A stretch of DNA of 19,781 bases from contig JAEVYS010000126.1 in assembly GCA_023392635.1 (NCBI GenBank), positions 1-19,781 on the forward strand, in the 5' to 3' direction. The number at the start of each line of letters is the position of its first letter. Position 1 is the stretch's first letter. Origin of the DNA: Actinomycetes bacterium (lineage in GTDB: Bacteria > Actinomycetota > Actinomycetes > Propionibacteriales > Propionibacteriaceae). The notes below the pieces were generated by a model. It ran no database searches. It worked only from the letters and a program-made list of their open reading frames with translations, and was not told the origin of the DNA. The translations under genes and the position numbers were made by a program. Shown here piece after piece: positions 14,279 to 19,781 of the stretch.

Positions 14279-15153
14279 CAGGTCACTCCGCTCAGCGTGA
14301 AGACCAGCCAGGCGGCGGGGGCCGCGACCAGCGTCGAGTCGAGCCGGTCCATCACCCCGCCATGGCCGGGAAGGAAGGAACTCATGTCCTTGATACCGAC
14401 GTCGCGCTTGATCAGCGACTCGATCAGGTCACCGGCGGTGCCCGTGATCACCACCACCACGGCCAGCAGGACGCCGAACCACCACGGCTGGTGCATCACG
14501 AACACCGTCATCAGCACGCTCACCGTGCTGGCGAGCACGACCGAGCCGGCCATGCCCTCCCAGGTCTTCTTGGGGCTGATCAGGGGCGCCATGGGGTGGC
14601 GTCCGAGCGTGGCGCCCGCGGCGTAGCCCCCGGTGTCGCTGCCGGTGATGCACAGGAACACGGCGACCACCTTCGCCACGCCGTGCTGCTGGGCCAGGAT
14701 GAGTGCCACGAAGGACGCCAGCAGCGGGATGTAGCCGATGATGAACAGGCTGGCTGCACTGTCCCGGGCGTACCCCTCGGCGCCGCCGAACATCCTCCAG
14801 ATCAGCGCGAGCAGGACGGTGCCGCCGATCGTGCCGAGCAGCACGACGTGCCAGGGCAGCCGGGTGGTCTCCTGGAAGACCGCGGCGATGTACGACCCGC
14901 CGATGATCACCACGTTGCCGAACACGACCGGCAGCAGCGCGGACGTCATGCCGACCCGCTTGAGCGCCTCGTGCACCTCGTACGCGCCGAGGCTGGTCAG
15001 CACCACGAGCAGCACGATGAAGCCCGGCGGCCACCAGGTCAGGGTGAGCACGACGTAGGCGAACAGCCCGAGCCCCACGGCGATCGCCATGGGCAGGTTG
15101 CGACCCGCCCGCGACTTCCGCGGGGCTGCCGGCTGCACGTCGCTGTCGCTCAT
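14275..15153 (-). CDS. cdsA: Phosphatidate cytidylyltransferase (CDP-diacylglycerol synthase)
   Basis: CdsA makes CDP-diacylglycerol from CTP and phosphatidic acid at the membrane, the precursor for all phospholipids. From the chosen ATG (15151-15153) it has 292 residues and about eight hydrophobic segments. The signature near the C-terminus is KRDVGIKDMSSFLPGHGGVM followed by DRLDS; SPKKTWEGMAGS and GSDTGGYAAG precede it. I chose this start for its GGGGAG 5 nt upstream. A GTG at 15220-15222 would add 23 residues and overlap the frr stop as GTGA, but its ribosome-binding site would be only 1 nt away. The end overlaps rlmN by 4 nt. The order frr-cdsA-rlmN is usual in actinobacteria. Confidence 0.93.
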   Translation of the reverse strand: MSDSDVQPAAPRKSRAGRNLPMAIAVGLGLFAYVVLTLTWWPPGFIVLLVVLTSLGAYEVHEALKRVGMTSALLPVVFGNVVIIGGSYIAAVFQETTRLPWHVVLLGTIGGTVLLALIWRMFGGAEGYARDSAASLFIIGYIPLLASFVALILAQQHGVAKVVAVFLCITGSDTGGYAAGATLGRHPMAPLISPKKTWEGMAGSVVLASTVSVLMTVFVMHQPWWFGVLLAVVVVITGTAGDLIESLIKRDVGIKDMSSFLPGHGGVMDRLDSTLVAAPAAWLVFTLSGVTW

Positions 15154-15218
15154 GCGGGCTCCCCGGGGAGTTGTTCGGGGAAGCGCAGCGGAGGAGAAGA
15201 ACCCGGTGGGGTGCTCAC

Positions 15219-15776
15219 TCACACCTCCAGCAGTTCGGCTTCCTTGACCTTCAGCAGCTCGTCGATCGAATCGATGTGCTTCTTGGTGGCCGCGTCCAGT
15301 TGCTTCTCCGCGCCGCGGGCGTCGTCCTCGCTGATCTCCTTGTCCTTGACCAGCTTGTTCACCGCCTCGATCTCGTGCCGGCGGACGTTGCGGACCGCGA
15401 CCCGCGCCTCCTCGGCCTTGTGGCGGGCGAGCTTGATGTACTCCTTGCGGCGCTCCTCGGAGAGCTGCGGCATCACCAGGCGGATCACGTTGCCGTCGTT
15501 GGCGGGGTTCACGCCCAGGTCGGAGTCGCGGATCGCCTTCTCGATGTTGTGCATCGCGCCACGGTCGAACGGACTGATCAGGACCGTGCGAGCCTCCGGC
15601 ACCTGGAAGGTGGCCAGCTGCTGCAGGGGCGTCGGCGCACCGTAGTAGTCCACCACGAGCTTGTTGAACATGGCCGGGTGCGCCCGTCCGGTACGGATGG
15701 CGGCGAATTCCTCCCGAGCGTGGTCGACCGCCGCGACCATCTTGTGCTCGGCGTCCTTGATGATGTCCGGGATCAC
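15219..15776 (-). CDS. frr: Ribosome recycling factor
   Basis: RRF, together with EF-G, splits the post-termination ribosome. With the GTG start at 15774-15776 the protein has exactly 185 residues, the family length. It begins VIPDIIKDAEHKM, then FAAIRTGRAHPAMFN, DYYGAPTPLQQLA, SPFDRGAMHNIEKAIRDSDL, GNVIRLVMPQLSEERRKEY and the long C-terminal helices up to KEAELLEV. A GTG at 15804-15806 would add 10 residues (MRANQKGRDL) without family similarity, so I rejected it. GGGAAGAG upstream can serve as ribosome-binding site. It follows pyrH by 33 nt, the usual pyrH-frr pair. Confidence 0.96.
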   Translation of the reverse strand: MIPDIIKDAEHKMVAAVDHAREEFAAIRTGRAHPAMFNKLVVDYYGAPTPLQQLATFQVPEARTVLISPFDRGAMHNIEKAIRDSDLGVNPANDGNVIRLVMPQLSEERRKEYIKLARHKAEEARVAVRNVRRHEIEAVNKLVKDKEISEDDARGAEKQLDAATKKHIDSIDELLKVKEAELLEV

Positions 15777-15809
15777 GAGGTCTCTTCCCTTCTGGTTCGC
15801 CCGCACGCC

Positions 15810-16523
15810 TCAGGCGTGCAGGGTGGTTCCGATCTTCTCACCTGCGACCACCCGGGCGATGTTGCCCGCGACACCCAGGTCGAAGAAGATCATCGGCACG
15901 TGGTAGTCCCGGGCCAGGCTGACGGCGGTGGCGTCCGCCACCTTGAGGTCGGCGGACAGGAACTCGTCGTAGGTGAGTTCGTCGAAGCGCTTCGCGTCCG
16001 GGTTGGTGCGCGGATCGGAGTCGTACACCCCGTCGGTCCCCTGCTTGGCCATCAGGAGCACATCGGCGTGCACCTCGAGCGCTCGCTGCGCCGACACGGT
16101 GTCGGTCGAGAAGAAGGGCATGCCCGAGCCGGCTCCAAAGATCACGACCCGCCCCTTCTCCATGTGCCGGATCGCCCGGAGCGGGACGTAGGGCTCGGCG
16201 ATCTGGCCCATCGCGATCGCGGTCTGGACCCGGCTGGGCGCGCCCGCCTTCTCCAGGAAGTCCTGCAGGGCGAGGGCGTTCATCACCGTGCCCAGCATGC
16301 CGATGTAGTCGGCGCGGGCGCGGTCCATGCCACGGGTCTGCAGCTCCGCCCCTCGGAAGAAGTTGCCGCCACCGGTCACGATCGCCACCTGGACCCCGGA
16401 CGCGACGACGCCGGCGACCTCGGTGGCGATGCCAGCGATGACGTCCGGATCGACCCCGAGCTTGCCGCCGCCGAACGCCTCTCCCGAGAGCTTCAGCAGG
16501 ACGCGGCGAAAGGGGCTGGGCAT
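15810..16523 (-). CDS. pyrH: UMP kinase
   Basis: PyrH phosphorylates UMP to UDP, feeding pyrimidine nucleotide synthesis; the bacterial enzyme is a hexamer of the amino-acid-kinase fold. The 237-residue product begins FRRVLLKLSGEAFGG (residues 5-19) and shows VAIVTGGGNFFRGAEL, RARADYIGMLGTVMNALALQ, FGAGSGMPFFSTDT, LLMAKQGTDGVYDSDP and FDELTYDEFL. All are characteristic of UMP kinase. The ATG start (16521-16523) has an ideal GAGGAG 5 nt upstream. The open frame extends to 16691, but that part is not coding. A 124-bp spacer with a terminator-like hairpin and a TAAGGT -10 box separates it from tsf, so pyrH-frr-cdsA-rlmN probably has its own promoter. Confidence 0.96.
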   Translation of the reverse strand: MPSPFRRVLLKLSGEAFGGGKLGVDPDVIAGIATEVAGVVASGVQVAIVTGGGNFFRGAELQTRGMDRARADYIGMLGTVMNALALQDFLEKAGAPSRVQTAIAMGQIAEPYVPLRAIRHMEKGRVVIFGAGSGMPFFSTDTVSAQRALEVHADVLLMAKQGTDGVYDSDPRTNPDAKRFDELTYDEFLSADLKVADATAVSLARDYHVPMIFFDLGVAGNIARVVAGEKIGTTLHA

Positions 16524-16566
16524 GTGTTCTCCTCGGCAGGCGGGCGCGGTTCGGGGATGCTGGTTC

Positions 16567-16572
16567 ACCTTA
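16567..16572 (-). promoter_or_regulatory. Candidate -10 box for pyrH
   Basis: On the minus strand TAAGGT (TANNNT pattern) lies about 44 nt upstream of the pyrH ATG and just after the tsf hairpin. I could not find a matching -35. The position, between a likely terminator and the next gene, supports a separate pyrH-frr-cdsA-rlmN transcript. Confidence 0.35.
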
Positions 16573-16604
16573 ACCGATCGGGGACGGGCCCCGTGACGCG
16601 CGAA

Positions 16605-16632
16605 CGGCCGCCCAGCGGGTGCCGGGCGGCCG
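16605..16632 (-). terminator. Perfect 9-bp hairpin after tsf (candidate terminator)
   Basis: CGGCCGCCC (16605-16613) and GGGCGGCCG (16624-16632) form a perfect 9-bp GC stem with a 10-nt loop, starting 15 bp after the tsf stop. A second, smaller inverted repeat (CGGGG/CCCCG, 16579-16593) follows. No long U-run comes after the stem, so this would be a U-poor actinobacterial-type terminator or attenuator between tsf and pyrH. Confidence 0.5.
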
Positions 16633-16647
16633 ATCGGGCTGGTGCGG

Positions 16648-17463
16648 TCAGGCGCCGGCGGCGAAGCGGACGAACCGCTTGACCTCGACACCGTTGTTCT
16701 TGAGCAGCTGGCCCACGCTGAGCTTGTCGTCGGACACGCTCGGCTGCTCGACCAGGCAGACGTCCTTGAAGAAGCCGCCGAGGCGACCCTCGACGATCCG
16801 CGGAATGATCTGCTCGGGCTTGCCCTCCTCCTGCGCGGTGAGGGTGGCGATCTTGCGCTCGTTCTCGAGCACGTGGTCGGGCACCTCGTCGCGGGTCACG
16901 TAGGACGGGGACATGGCCGCGATCTGCATCGCGATCCCCCGGACGAACGCCTCGTCTCCGCCGTCGTACTCGACCATGACGCCGACCTGGGGCGGCAGGT
17001 CCTGGGACCGCTTGTGCAGGTAGATGCTGACCGGGCCGTCGAACGTTGCCGCGGCCGCCAGCTCCAGCTTCTCGCCGATCTTGGCGCTGAGTTCGGCGAT
17101 CGCGTCCGCCACGGTCTGGCCGGAGGCCAGGGTGACGGCCTTCGCGGCGTCCACGCCGTCGGCGCCCGCGGCGTCCACGGCCTCGGCGATGTCCTGCGCA
17201 AGGGCCATGAACTCGGCGTTCTTGGCGACGAAGTCGGTCTCGGCGGCGAGCTGGATGACCGTCTTGCCGGCCGAGGCGACCAGGCCGTTGCTGGCCTCGC
17301 GGTCGGACCGGTTGGCCATCTTCGCCTGACCGGTCACACGGAGGATCTCGATGGCGGCGTCGAAGTCGCCATCAGCCTCGGTGAGGGCCTTCTTCGCGTC
17401 CATCATCCCGGCGCCGGTGGCGTCGCGGAGCTTCTTGACGTCCGCTGCAGTGATCGTTGCCAT
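16648..17463 (-). CDS. tsf: Elongation factor Ts
   Basis: EF-Ts is the nucleotide exchange factor of EF-Tu. The 271-residue protein starts MATITAADVKKLRDATGAGM and MDAKKALTEADGD, the N-terminal UBA-like domain. The key contact motif LAAETDFVAKN (72-82) follows, and the C-terminal part shows KIGEKLEL, VARG-type segments and SVGQLLKNNGVEVKRFVRF. Length and motifs are those of actinobacterial EF-Ts. ATG 17461-17463 has AGGAG 2-3 nt upstream, which is close. The gene follows rpsB after 13 nt, the universal rpsB-tsf pair. The open frame extends to 17799 in the antisense-like Pro/Ser-rich shadow of the rpsB tail. Confidence 0.97.
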   Translation of the reverse strand: MATITAADVKKLRDATGAGMMDAKKALTEADGDFDAAIEILRVTGQAKMANRSDREASNGLVASAGKTVIQLAAETDFVAKNAEFMALAQDIAEAVDAAGADGVDAAKAVTLASGQTVADAIAELSAKIGEKLELAAAATFDGPVSIYLHKRSQDLPPQVGVMVEYDGGDEAFVRGIAMQIAAMSPSYVTRDEVPDHVLENERKIATLTAQEEGKPEQIIPRIVEGRLGGFFKDVCLVEQPSVSDDKLSVGQLLKNNGVEVKRFVRFAAGA

Positions 17464-17476
17464 TACTCCTGGTTCC

Positions 17477-18493
17477 TTACTTGGTCTTCTTGGCGGGCTT
17501 GGCCGGGGTCTCGGCCTCTTCGGCGGGAGCCTCCTCGGCGGGAGCCTCCTCGGCGGCGGCCTCCTCGACGGGGGCTTCCTCGGCAGCGGCCTCGACGAGC
17601 GCCTCGGCGACGGCGGCCTCGTCCGCAGCCGGCACCTCGACGGCCGAGTCCTCGACCGCGAGCTCCTCGGCGACGGCCTCCGAGACCGGCTCCACCACGA
17701 CGATGTCCTCGACCACGGGCTCGGCGACCGGCTCGGCGCCGCCGAGCAGGTCACGCTCCCAGTCGGGCATGGGCTCGACCTCTTCGCCGGTGGTGGCACC
17801 GGCGGAACGGGCGAGCAGGCCCTCGGCGACGGCGTCGGCCAGCACCCGGGTCAGCAGCGCGACCGAGCGGATCGCGTCGTCATTGCCCGGGATCGGGAAG
17901 TCGACGTGGTCGGGGTCGCAGTTGGTGTCGAGGATTCCGACGATCGGGATCCTCAGCTTGCGGGCCTCGTCGATGGCGAGGTGCTCCTTGTTCGTGTCCA
18001 CGACCCAGATGGCCTGGGGCACCCGGTGCATGTCACGGATGCCGCCGAGGGTCTTGGCGAGCTTCTCCTTCTTGCGCTTCTGCTGCAGCAGTTCCTTCTT
18101 CGTCAGCCCGGAGGACGCGACGTCGTCGAAGTTGAGGCCCTCGAGCTCCTTCATCTTCGCGATGCGCTTGCTGATGGTGCCGAAGTTGGTGAGCATGCCG
18201 CCCAGCCAGCGCTGGTTGACGTAGGGCATGCCGACGCGCGTGGCCTGCTCGGCGATGGCTTCCTGGGCCTGCTTCTTGGTGCCGATGAACAGGATCTGGC
18301 CGCCGCGGGCGACGGTCTCCTTCACGAAGGCGTACGCGCTGTCGATGTACGACAGCGACTGCTGCAGGTCGATGATGTAGATGCCGTTGCGCTCGGTGAA
18401 GATGAACTTCTTCATCTTCGGGTTCCACCGGCGGGTCTGGTGCCCGAAGTGAACGCCGCTGTCCAGCAGCTGGCGCGTGGTGACGACGGCCAT
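17477..18493 (-). CDS. rpsB: 30S ribosomal protein S2 with long acidic C-terminal tail
   Basis: S2 is an essential protein of the small subunit, placed at the platform near S1. The product has 338 residues. The core (about 1-250) begins MAVVTTRQLLDSGVHFGHQT and shows TKKQAQEAI, RWLGGMLTN, GGIRDMHRVPQAIWVVD and FPIPGNDDAIRSV. From about residue 252 a tail of some 87 residues follows, rich in Glu, Ala, Pro and Val. It is built partly from EEAPA/EEAAA repeats (about 305-328) and ends in a basic KPAKKTK. Acidic S2 tails are known in actinobacteria, but this one is long and repetitive at the DNA level. ATG 18491-18493 is preceded by AGAGGA. Tsf follows after 13 nt. Confidence 0.97.
   Translation of the reverse strand: MAVVTTRQLLDSGVHFGHQTRRWNPKMKKFIFTERNGIYIIDLQQSLSYIDSAYAFVKETVARGGQILFIGTKKQAQEAIAEQATRVGMPYVNQRWLGGMLTNFGTISKRIAKMKELEGLNFDDVASSGLTKKELLQQKRKKEKLAKTLGGIRDMHRVPQAIWVVDTNKEHLAIDEARKLRIPIVGILDTNCDPDHVDFPIPGNDDAIRSVALLTRVLADAVAEGLLARSAGATTGEEVEPMPDWERDLLGGAEPVAEPVVEDIVVVEPVSEAVAEELAVEDSAVEVPAADEAAVAEALVEAAAEEAPVEEAAAEEAPAEEAPAEEAETPAKPAKKTK
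17521..17595. repeat. Five 15-bp tandem units in the rpsB tail
   Basis: The unit CGGCGGGAGCCTCCT occurs twice exactly (17521-17535, 17536-17550). Three diverged copies follow (17551-17565, 17566-17580, 17581-17595). In rpsB this encodes five-residue blocks of the type EEAPA, EEAAA and EEAPV. A multiple-of-three period keeps the frame, so the tail length could vary between strains by slippage. Confidence 0.85.
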
Positions 18494-18796
18494 GGCCGTT
18501 CCTCTCTGCGCGATCGGGCACGGCCCAACCGCTTTGGGTTGTCCGGACCGAACTTTTCGGTCCGCCTGACGCAGTCGCCGGCTGCCCACCCATGTGCTGG
18601 GACCACGGGCCCGGCCCGTCCTGAGACGGTAGGGACTGCATGCGAAGTCGCCCCGGATCGGCCGGGACGCTGCCTGAGATTGTACGCGGACAGGTGGGGC
18701 TCCCGCCAAACCGGGCCGGCGTCCACAGGCCCGACGTCATCCACAGGCGGACGGCCGTCCGGACGCGGAGCCCCCGGCCGCGCCGAAGATGCAGGC
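18494..18796. promoter_or_regulatory. 303-bp region between rpsB and the M23 gene: rpsB promoter and leader
   Basis: This divergent gap holds no gene I can support. On the minus strand TACAAT (18679-18684), with TTGGCG 19 bp upstream (18704-18709), is a good rpsB promoter candidate. It would give a leader of about 180 nt. The leader has a perfect 9-bp hairpin (18544-18564) and, between it and the ribosome-binding site, a second inverted repeat that can pair in two registers. Near the M23 gene there are two TCCACAGGC copies 18 bp apart (18722 and 18740), each part of a DnaA-box-like 9-mer, and a 12-bp palindrome GGACGGCCGTCC (18749-18760). The M23 gene has no strong ribosome-binding site. Confidence 0.45.
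18524..18564 (-). ncRNA. Candidate structured rpsB leader (two hairpins)
   Basis: In the RNA order, the first hairpin is CGGACCGAA, loop AAG, TTCGGTCCG (18544-18564), a perfect 9-bp stem. The second follows after 2-5 nt and can form as CCCAA/TTGGG (18524-18538) or as CAACC/GGTTG (18526-18541), which exclude each other. It sits 30-70 nt before the start codon. In many bacteria S2 represses its own rpsB-tsf mRNA through the leader, so this position suits an autoregulatory element. No known Rfam motif was recognised. Confidence 0.35.
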
Positions 18797-19741
18797 ATGG
18801 CGAGGTTACGCGTGCTCGTGGCGCTGCTCCTGGGGTGGTGGCTCTGCCTCTGCGCGGCACCGGTGGCGGGTGCTGTGGGAGCGGCCGTCCTGCCCCTGGC
18901 GGGGCCGGTGGTACGCGGTTTCGACCCGCCCGACCAACCCTGGCTGCCGGGTCATCGAGGGGTTGACCTGCTCGGCGCCGTCGGCGCCGAGGTGGGGGCG
19001 GCACGGGCCGGGCGGGTCGTCTTCGCCGGGACGGTGGCCGGGCAGGGGGTGGTCGTGGTCTCCCACGGCGAGCTGCGCACGACCTACCTCCCCGTCCGGC
19101 CACTCGTCGCGGTGGGTGCGACTGTCTCCGCCGGGCAGGCGATCGGCGTCCTCCGCCCTGGCCACGCCTGCCCGGGCGGTACGTGCCTGCACTGGGGCCT
19201 CAAGCGCGGCGACACCTACCTGGATCCGCTCAGCCTGCTCGGTGAGACCGAGGTGCGGCTGCTTCCGGCACAGTCCTCCTCGGGAGTCGCCGCGGTGGCC
19301 GCCTACCGCCAGGCGGCGATCGAAGCCGGCACGACCGTGGCCGGGGTGCTGAGCCGTCCCGTGCCCGGCGCGACCGGATCGCCCTTCGGCATGCGGCTCC
19401 ACCCGATCTTCGGAGTCTGGCGGCTCCACAACGGCGTCGACCTGCACGCGCGGTGCGGCGCACCGATCAGGGCCGCAGCGCCGGGACGGGTGGTGGCCGT
19501 CGGCTACGACTCCGCGTCCGGGCACCGCCTCGAGATCGACCACGGCATCGTGGGCGGCCACCGGCTCGCGACGAGCTACCTGCACGCCACCGGCTATCGC
19601 GTCTCCGTCGGGGAGTGGGTGCACCGCGGCGAGGTCGTCGGCGCGGTGGGCAGTACGGGGTGGTCGACGGGCTGCCACCTCCACTTCATCGCGACCCTCG
19701 ACGGGCGCTACGCCGATCCGGAGAGGTTCCTCGGGGGGTGA
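18797..19741 (+). CDS. Secreted double M23 (LytM-type) peptidase, first domain degenerate
   Basis: M23 peptidases cut peptidoglycan cross-links or, when degenerate, activate amidases. The 314-residue protein begins with a signal peptide (MARLRVLVALLLGWWLCLCA, cleavage likely near 28). Domain 1 (about 50-147) has the zinc pair in HRGVDL (His53, Asp57), but Pro99 replaces the catalytic His (TTYLPV) and Cys130 replaces the first His of the HxH motif (CLHWGL). Domain 2 (about 190-312) looks intact: PFGMRLHP, HNGVDL (His211, Asp215), YLHA (His263) and HLHF (His294, His296). A helical linker lies at about 160-185. M23 genes commonly stand beside rpsB in actinobacteria, usually with a single domain. 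The start ATG (18797) has no strong ribosome-binding site. The gene ends 4 bp from the convergent xerC-like gene. Confidence 0.9.
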   Translation: MARLRVLVALLLGWWLCLCAAPVAGAVGAAVLPLAGPVVRGFDPPDQPWLPGHRGVDLLGAVGAEVGAARAGRVVFAGTVAGQGVVVVSHGELRTTYLPVRPLVAVGATVSAGQAIGVLRPGHACPGGTCLHWGLKRGDTYLDPLSLLGETEVRLLPAQSSSGVAAVAAYRQAAIEAGTTVAGVLSRPVPGATGSPFGMRLHPIFGVWRLHNGVDLHARCGAPIRAAAPGRVVAVGYDSASGHRLEIDHGIVGGHRLATSYLHATGYRVSVGEWVHRGEVVGAVGSTGWSTGCHLHFIATLDGRYADPERFLGG

Positions 19742-19745
19742 GCGG

Positions 19746-19781
19746 TCAGGCGCGCGGATGCGCCTGCTGGTAGGCCCGGCG
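19746..19781 (-). CDS. Tyrosine recombinase XerC-like, last residues only (cut by window edge)
   Basis: Reading the minus strand from the window edge gives RRAYQQAHPRA followed by TGA (19746-19748). The ending Y-x-x-AHPRA matches the C-terminus of actinobacterial XerC-type recombinases, which resolve chromosome dimers at dif. In actinobacteria a xerC gene usually lies next to the M23 gene and rpsB. Only 11 residues are visible, so this rests on the tail motif and the gene order. Confidence 0.6.
   Translation of the reverse strand, partial: RRAYQQAHPRA

Noticed and set aside
12542..14626. 694-codon open frame on the plus strand across the LOG and rlmN genes
   Set aside because: It runs antisense to rlmN, which has complete radical-SAM motifs, and out of frame with the LOG gene. 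Long shadow frames are expected in such GC-rich DNA.
17521..17595. Tandem repeats as a possible CRISPR or mobile-element trace
   Set aside because: The 15-bp units are contiguous without spacers, keep the rpsB frame and encode EEAPA blocks, so they are a coding repeat.
17351..18796. Long upstream extension of the M23 frame, giving 796 codons antisense to tsf and rpsB
   Set aside because: The extension is antisense to two ribosomal genes, is low in complexity and would bury the signal peptide found at 18797.
1..19781. Search by eye for tRNA or rRNA genes, insertion-sequence ends, attachment sites and phage or defence genes
   Set aside because: Nothing convincing was seen. All larger stretches are explained by housekeeping genes or the five plus-strand genes.

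Overview
This window looks like chromosomal core DNA of a high-GC actinobacterium. The base composition is strongly GC-rich, GTG starts are frequent, and several -10 boxes have the TANNNT form. The gene order matches the actinobacterial block rpsB-tsf-pyrH-frr-cdsA-rlmN ... dxr-rip1-ispG-GNAT ... proS ... rimP-nusA-ylxR-infB, also known from Mycobacterium and Streptomyces. A member of the Propionibacteriales is my best guess, but this is inference from memory, not a search.

The main genes are on the minus strand, read from right to left. The right end holds the last codons of a xerC-like recombinase. Then come rpsB and tsf (ribosomal protein S2, EF-Ts), pyrH and frr (UMP kinase, ribosome recycling factor), and cdsA and rlmN (CDP-diacylglycerol synthase; 23S rRNA/tRNA m2A methyltransferase). 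Next are dxr and a Rip1/RseP-type site-2 protease, then ispG, a DUF4081-GNAT acetyltransferase and a small glyoxalase-fold protein. The left part holds a siderophore-interacting reductase, proS, rimP, nusA, ylxR and the start of infB. These genes supply translation and its maturation factors, two steps of the MEP isoprenoid pathway, phospholipid precursor synthesis and intramembrane proteolysis. Many junctions are 0-15 nt or overlap (cdsA/rlmN GTGA, dxr/rip 1 nt, rimP/nusA 1 nt, ispG/GNAT 2 nt), so translational coupling is likely.

Five plus-strand genes sit singly at the joints between these minus-strand blocks: a small exported protein with a duplicated helical repeat (751-1242, between nusA and ylxR), a YbaK-type aminoacyl-tRNA deacylase (5491-5970), a protein with an ECF-sigma-like N-terminus, one membrane segment and a META/HslJ-like domain (8502-9284), a long LOG-family protein (11908-13017) and a double M23 peptidase (18797-19741).

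The most unusual items are the sigma-like/TM/META fusion, the insertion of a secreted-protein gene inside the nusA-ylxR-infB operon with an apparent leaderless promoter downstream of the break, the 16-codon leader ORF overlapping the LOG gene by ATGA, the tandem M23 protein with one degenerate domain, and structured leaders before rpsB and infB. I saw no CRISPR array, insertion sequence, rRNA, tRNA or prophage, and no defence system. The window is mostly housekeeping DNA.
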